Origin: Acholeplasmatales bacterium
GTDB taxonomy: Bacteria > Bacillota_I > Bacilli_A > Acholeplasmatales > Anaeroplasmataceae
DNA: 10,374 nucleotides
Direction: 5' to 3'
Assembly: GCA_024696565.1 (NCBI GenBank)
Contig: JAILGR010000225.1
Location: 1-10,374, forward strand
In this document: piece by piece, positions 7,739 to 10,374 of the stretch
How positions within the stretch are numbered: position 1 is the stretch's first letter
How the letters are laid out: every line of letters begins with the position of its first letter
The notes under the pieces: generated by a model
What the model was told of the DNA's origin: nothing
Database searches by the model: none
What the model saw: the letters and a program-made list of their open reading frames with translations, nothing else
Program-made: the position numbers and the translations under genes

Positions 7739-8510
7739 CTAATTCTTCCTTACAAAGCTTCTCTAATAGCTTAGTTGAAATGAAATCATCTTCAAAAACT
7801 AATTCACCATTAAAAATTCTAGCAACCTTAGTTACGCAAGCTCCAAGGGAAATAAGTTTAAGAATTAATGCTGGGTTCCATTTTCTAGTACCATTACTAA
7901 TCTCTCTTAAAATTAATCTTGAGTTCTTATAAGAATCCTCAATTAAGGCATATTCGGCAAAACCATCATCAGTTAAAAGTGATGCTAAATATAATTCTCC
8001 ACAAGCCTTTTTAACATCTAACCAATTCTTTACTATGTTTTCAGTATCGCTTTCTTTAAATGGACTTTTCTTAAAACCACCAGTTACTACATAATCAGAA
8101 TTAGATAATTCTTCTATTACCTTTTGATTATTAAGCTTCATAATTTTATAAGCATTAATTTCTTTTTTATCTTTATTAAATGCTTCTAGCATTGCTTTAG
8201 TAACCTTAATATCTCTTTGTAAGAAAAACTCCTCATATTCAATTAAATTAATTTGGGCTTGATCTTTAGTTAACTTCTTTTGATATAAAAATTCCATTCT
8301 TCTATCACCAATTTGATATGGCTTACCAGTCATTAAATAATCTAGGGTCACACCAAACTTTTTAGTTATAGAATATAAGCCTTCAGTAGAAGGTTTTTTT
8401 GTTCCTTTTTTAATTTCTTTTAATTCTTCTTTAGAACACTTAAATAATTTTAATACTTCATCTTCTTTTAATGAAGAAGCTTCAATAATTCTTACAAAAA
8501 CATTATCCAT
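7728..8510 (-). CDS. XRE-type helix-turn-helix protein with uncharacterised C-terminal domain
   Basis: The first 60 or so residues form an XRE/Cro-like HTH with the usual wording: LKLFKCSKEELKEIKKGTKKPS, then LYSITKKFGVTLDYLMTG, which is a canonical end of the fold. The remaining 190 residues are mostly helical and soluble, and I recognise no ligand or catalytic domain; Cys residues occur but form no metal motif. It is probably a DNA-binding regulator of its operon or of another target. The start is ambiguous. The ATG at 8510 gives 260 residues and overlaps the upstream stop as TAATG, which favours translational coupling. An in-frame TTG at 8516 has AGAAGG 7 nt upstream and would add two residues. 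The 3' end overlaps the Pr6Pr-like gene by 11 bases. Confidence 0.8.
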   Translation of the reverse strand: MDNVFVRIIEASSLKEDEVLKLFKCSKEELKEIKKGTKKPSTEGLYSITKKFGVTLDYLMTGKPYQIGDRRMEFLYQKKLTKDQAQINLIEYEEFFLQRDIKVTKAMLEAFNKDKKEINAYKIMKLNNQKVIEELSNSDYVVTGGFKKSPFKESDTENIVKNWLDVKKACGELYLASLLTDDGFAEYALIEDSYKNSRLILREISNGTRKWNPALILKLISLGACVTKVARIFNGELVFEDDFISTKLLEKLCKEELGEK

Positions 8511-8743
8511 TACCAAGTTCTAACCTTCTCTTTCTTTACTTTTTCTTCTGGAATTCCTTCTGCAAACCAAGGACATTGGGCAGGTACTTGAATATCATAA
8601 ATTACATTACCCATGCTATCTTCTTTAATGTCCCAAATATAACCAGTAGTTACTTCTCCATGAAAAGGAAATCTAACAAATTCACCTTTCTTATATAAAG
8701 AATTAATTTCCTTCTTTGGTTGTTTCTTTTTAAAAGGCCACAT
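8510..8743 (-). CDS. Small soluble conserved-looking protein, possible SH3/KOW-like barrel
   Basis: The 77 residues have a Lys-rich N-terminus (MWPFKKKQPKK) followed by a probable small beta-barrel: GEFVRFPFHG, TTGYIWDIKED, VIYDIQV, then PEEKVKKEKV. This alternation of short strands with a Gly-turn resembles SH3- or KOW-like barrels that bind nucleic acid or protein, but I do not recognise a family. The ATG has AAGGATGG 6 nt upstream, a good ribosome site. It is the first gene of the operon after the terminator at 8791-8820, and its TAA overlaps the next ATG. A clear promoter is not visible: TATAAA lies at about 8765 without a good -35, and TTGGTA with TATTAA at 17 bases would give an almost leaderless message. 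Confidence 0.7.
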   Translation of the reverse strand: MWPFKKKQPKKEINSLYKKGEFVRFPFHGEVTTGYIWDIKEDSMGNVIYDIQVPAQCPWFAEGIPEEKVKKEKVRTW

Positions 8744-8790
8744 AATATACCATCCTTAATATAATCTTTATATTATTTTACCAATTTAAA

Positions 8791-8820
8791 GAAAAAAAGA
8801 AAAGAGCCAAACTCTTTTCT
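8791..8820 (-). terminator. Strong intrinsic terminator after the 258-aa membrane protein gene
   Basis: On the minus strand AGAAAAGAG-TTTGG-CTCTTTTCT forms a 9-bp stem with a five-base loop, followed by a run of seven T residues. The stem starts within the TAG stop codon. It insulates the membrane-protein genes from the operon starting at 8743. Confidence 0.9.
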
Positions 8821-9595
8821 AATTTGTAAGATTATTTTCTTCTTTAGATATATGATAAACTCCAATTGCAGAACCAATAATACCAAAAATGCCAAAGCAA
8901 AAGCTAGATAATACAATACAAGCAATATATAGATTTTTATTATAATTATTCATAGCTTTAAATGAAACAACAATATTTGAAACAAGTAATAATAAATATG
9001 CTAAATAAGATGTCCAAAAAACACTAATAAAATTACTAAAATCTTCAGTAATTGAACCAACTAAAAAATCTACAGTAATAATCATAAATACAAATCCTAC
9101 AAATAAATAAATACCTATAGATAAAATTACATTTGTTATAAAATAAGACCTACTTGGTCTTTTATCTATAACTTTCTCTTCATTTTCTATAGTTTCTAAA
9201 TCTATAGTGTTTTCTATGGGCAAATCTATAACTTCTTCAACAGGTTTTTCTTCTACATCTTCTATAACATTTTCATCTTTAGTTTCTAAAACTAAATCCT
9301 CATCATTTCCTACTACTTTTTTTAATAATAATGAACAAGCAACAATAGGTAAAACATTTATACCTAAGGCACTAATAACTAATAAGGCAATTACTAACCC
9401 TTTTGTAATACTATTTCTAGTAACAATAGATAATATAGCTGATGCTATATAAAAAGCTCCAAAAATAAATAAAAAGATACTAGCATCATACACTCTAGCA
9501 TCATGACCAGCAATAGCATAAACTAATAAAAATCCACCTATAATAAAGGATTGAATTATATTTATTTTAAGCAAAATTAAACAAGCTTTTTTCAT
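8819..9595 (-). CDS. Membrane protein with two similar hydrophobic halves and an acidic linker
   Basis: I recognise no named family. The 258 residues divide into a hydrophobic half (1-93), an Asp/Glu-rich soluble linker (about 96-145: EDVEEKPVEEVIDL, IENEEKVIDK) and a second hydrophobic half (about 150-250). Each half shows the same order: one long TM segment, a polar loop, another TM segment, then a close pair ending in a charged tail (SLLLKK; GSAIGVYHISKEE). The 123-residue neighbour upstream has the same layout and the same MKKA start, so this may be a fused duplication of such a module. AGAGGT lies 8 nt upstream of the ATG. An extended -10 (TGTTATAAT, 9625-9633) precedes it, so it is probably transcribed on its own. 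Confidence 0.75.
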   Translation of the reverse strand: MKKACLILLKINIIQSFIIGGFLLVYAIAGHDARVYDASIFLFIFGAFYIASAILSIVTRNSITKGLVIALLVISALGINVLPIVACSLLLKKVVGNDEDLVLETKDENVIEDVEEKPVEEVIDLPIENTIDLETIENEEKVIDKRPSRSYFITNVILSIGIYLFVGFVFMIITVDFLVGSITEDFSNFISVFWTSYLAYLLLLVSNIVVSFKAMNNYNKNLYIACIVLSSFCFGIFGIIGSAIGVYHISKEENNLTN

Positions 9596-9624
9596 TTTTT
9601 ACTACCTCTTTTCTCCCCGTATGA

Positions 9625-9633
9625 ATTATAACA
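9625..9633 (-). promoter_or_regulatory. Extended -10 promoter for the 258-aa membrane protein gene
   Basis: The minus strand reads TGTTATAAT, with TATAAT at 9625-9630, 29 bases upstream of the ATG. The -35 position falls in the T-tract and stem of the preceding terminator and is poor (CTTTCT), so recognition would depend on the TGn element. Confidence 0.6.
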
Positions 9634-9640
9634 CAAAAAG

Positions 9641-9666
9641 AAAAAAAAGAAAGCCTGAGCTTTCTT
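9641..9666 (-). terminator. Intrinsic terminator after the 123-aa membrane protein gene
   Basis: AAGAAAGC-TCAG-GCTTTCTT on the minus strand gives an 8-bp stem and four-base loop followed by a T-rich run. It lies 11 bases beyond the stop codon of the gene at 9678-10049. Confidence 0.85.
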
Positions 9667-9677
9667 CTTAAAATTCA

Positions 9678-10049
9678 TTACTCTTTTTTAACTTCCTTAC
9701 CTTCAGCAATTAAACCAAAGATACCACCAACTAAATTAACTTCTAAAAGTGACAATATACCAAATACTATATTTAAAATATATGTTGTATGATTTGGTTC
9801 ATTTTGACCCATATTAGATATAGCACCATTAATAAATAAAATTATACCCCAAATGGCATAAAAAATACCAAATGCTAAAAACATTGTTTGTAGTGCTAAA
9901 TCAGTATCTGGGGTTTCAGTATAAAGGGTACCATTTAAAAATAATCCATAACAAATAAAGAAAATAAGTGCACATGCTAAAACTATTCCACCTGCTACAA
10001 ATGATAATACTTTACTAACTGTAAATAATATATGACTTGCTTTTTTCAT
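9678..10049 (-). CDS. Small four-helix membrane protein of unknown function
   Basis: The 123 residues contain TM segments at about 12-36, 52-77, 88-102 and 104-115, with a polar loop (TLYTETPDTD) between the first two and a charged tail (AEGKEVKKE). It begins MKKA like the downstream 258-residue protein and matches each half of it in helix order and in phrases such as FGIFYAIWGIILFI against FGAFYIASAILSIV. No named family is evident. GGAGG lies 7 nt before the ATG, and TGGTATAAT between this gene and the upstream stop suggests its own promoter. Confidence 0.75.
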   Translation of the reverse strand: MKKASHILFTVSKVLSFVAGGIVLACALIFFICYGLFLNGTLYTETPDTDLALQTMFLAFGIFYAIWGIILFINGAISNMGQNEPNHTTYILNIVFGILSLLEVNLVGGIFGLIAEGKEVKKE

Positions 10050-10067
10050 ATTTAAACCTCCATAACA

Positions 10068-10076
10068 ATTATACCA
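10068..10076 (-). promoter_or_regulatory. Extended -10 promoter for the 123-aa membrane protein gene
   Basis: The minus strand reads TGGTATAAT just after the stop codon of the upstream gene, 19 bases before the ATG at 10049. A partial -35 (ATGAAC, 10091-10096) lies 17 bases upstream inside the preceding coding region. Confidence 0.5.
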
Positions 10077-10374
10077 TTAATCTCTTTTAAGTTCATCATG
10101 CTCTAATGATTTTTTTAGTCTTTTACCTAAAGAATCTAGATGCATATTAATCCTTAGATCAAAGAAATAAATTAAATTAGATACAAATCCAGAAATACCT
10201 AAAAATACTAACCAAAATACCGATTCATTATTAGCCCCTTTAAATGAGAATCTTACAGCAACAAATATTAAGGCAATAACTATTAATAATGAAACAAATT
10301 TATCCATTTTAACATCTTTTACATAATTCTTAATTGTTATTTTTCTTTTCCTTATTAAATAATATTTACCATTA
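10077..10374 (-). CDS. Small 2-TM membrane protein, 5' end possibly outside the window
   Basis: From the ATG at 10307 the product is 76 residues: a TM helix at about 4-21, a short loop (SFKGANNES), a second TM helix at about 30-49 and a basic amphipathic cytoplasmic tail (RINMHLDSLGKRLKKSLEHDELKRD). No family is recognised. The ATG has only a poor ribosome site (AGATG) and no promoter is visible. The same frame is open for all 22 codons up to the window edge, giving a basic, protein-like stretch (YYLIRKRK, KNYVKDVK). The true start may therefore lie beyond 10374; if ATG 10307 is the start, the gene ends at 10307. The TAA stop is followed closely by the promoter and ribosome site of the next gene. 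Confidence 0.6.
   Translation of the reverse strand, partial: NGKYYLIRKRKITIKNYVKDVKMDKFVSLLIVIALIFVAVRFSFKGANNESVFWLVFLGISGFVSNLIYFFDLRINMHLDSLGKRLKKSLEHDELKRD

Noticed and set aside
9207..9452. Plus-strand Ser/Thr-rich ORF of 81 codons
   Set aside because: It is antisense to the acidic linker and a TM region of the 258-aa membrane protein; the Ser-rich reading comes from GAA/GAT codons read backwards.

Overview
The window is AT-rich (roughly 30% GC by eye) and every convincing gene lies on the minus strand. Shine-Dalgarno sites are strong (AGGAGG-like), and stop codons are mostly TAA with a few TAG and one TGA. Tryptophan is written TGG throughout, including more than ten times in the pullulanase gene, so the standard bacterial code applies and not the Mycoplasma UGA=Trp code. 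Short intergenic regions, many low-GC intrinsic terminators, a poly-Asn lipoprotein linker and a secreted type I pullulanase suggest an uncultured, starch-using, gut-type low-GC Firmicute (Bacilli/Erysipelotrichia/Acholeplasma-like). That placement is inference from composition and gene content only.

Reading down the minus strand (high to low coordinates), the layout is as follows. (1) 10374-8819: three small membrane-protein genes of unknown function. One is a 2-TM protein that may start beyond the window edge. The second is a 123-aa hydrophobic protein. The third, of 258 aa, looks like two copies of a similar hydrophobic module joined by an acidic linker. Two of them have their own terminator. 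(2) 8743-5902: a tight four-gene operon encoding a 77-aa soluble protein, an XRE-type HTH protein, a Pr6Pr/FAR-17a-like membrane protein and a CDF-family (Mn-type motif) cation exporter. Stops and starts overlap or nearly touch, and the operon ends in a hairpin terminator. (3) 5755-4667: a monocistronic homoserine dehydrogenase lacking an obvious ACT domain. It has a near-consensus sigma-A promoter and an 18-bp dyad just upstream of the -35. (4) 4533-1441: a large lipoprotein pullulanase with an extended -10 promoter and a candidate CcpA cre site at the transcription start. Its catalytic domain carries two insertions holding three copies of a small repeat. (5) 1344-65: tmk and holB, a conserved DNA-replication pair.

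The first 106 bases are an exact reverse complement of part of tmk (1034-1139) and cut holB off at about residue 205. This is most simply a fold-back chimera or contig-end assembly artefact. It should be resolved before anyone treats holB as truncated or the plus-strand start of the window as a gene.

I see no mobile element, CRISPR array, rRNA or tRNA, and no clearly new multi-gene system. The most unusual biology is the repeat-bearing insertions in the pullulanase, the XRE/Pr6Pr/CDF operon, and the duplicated membrane-module protein.
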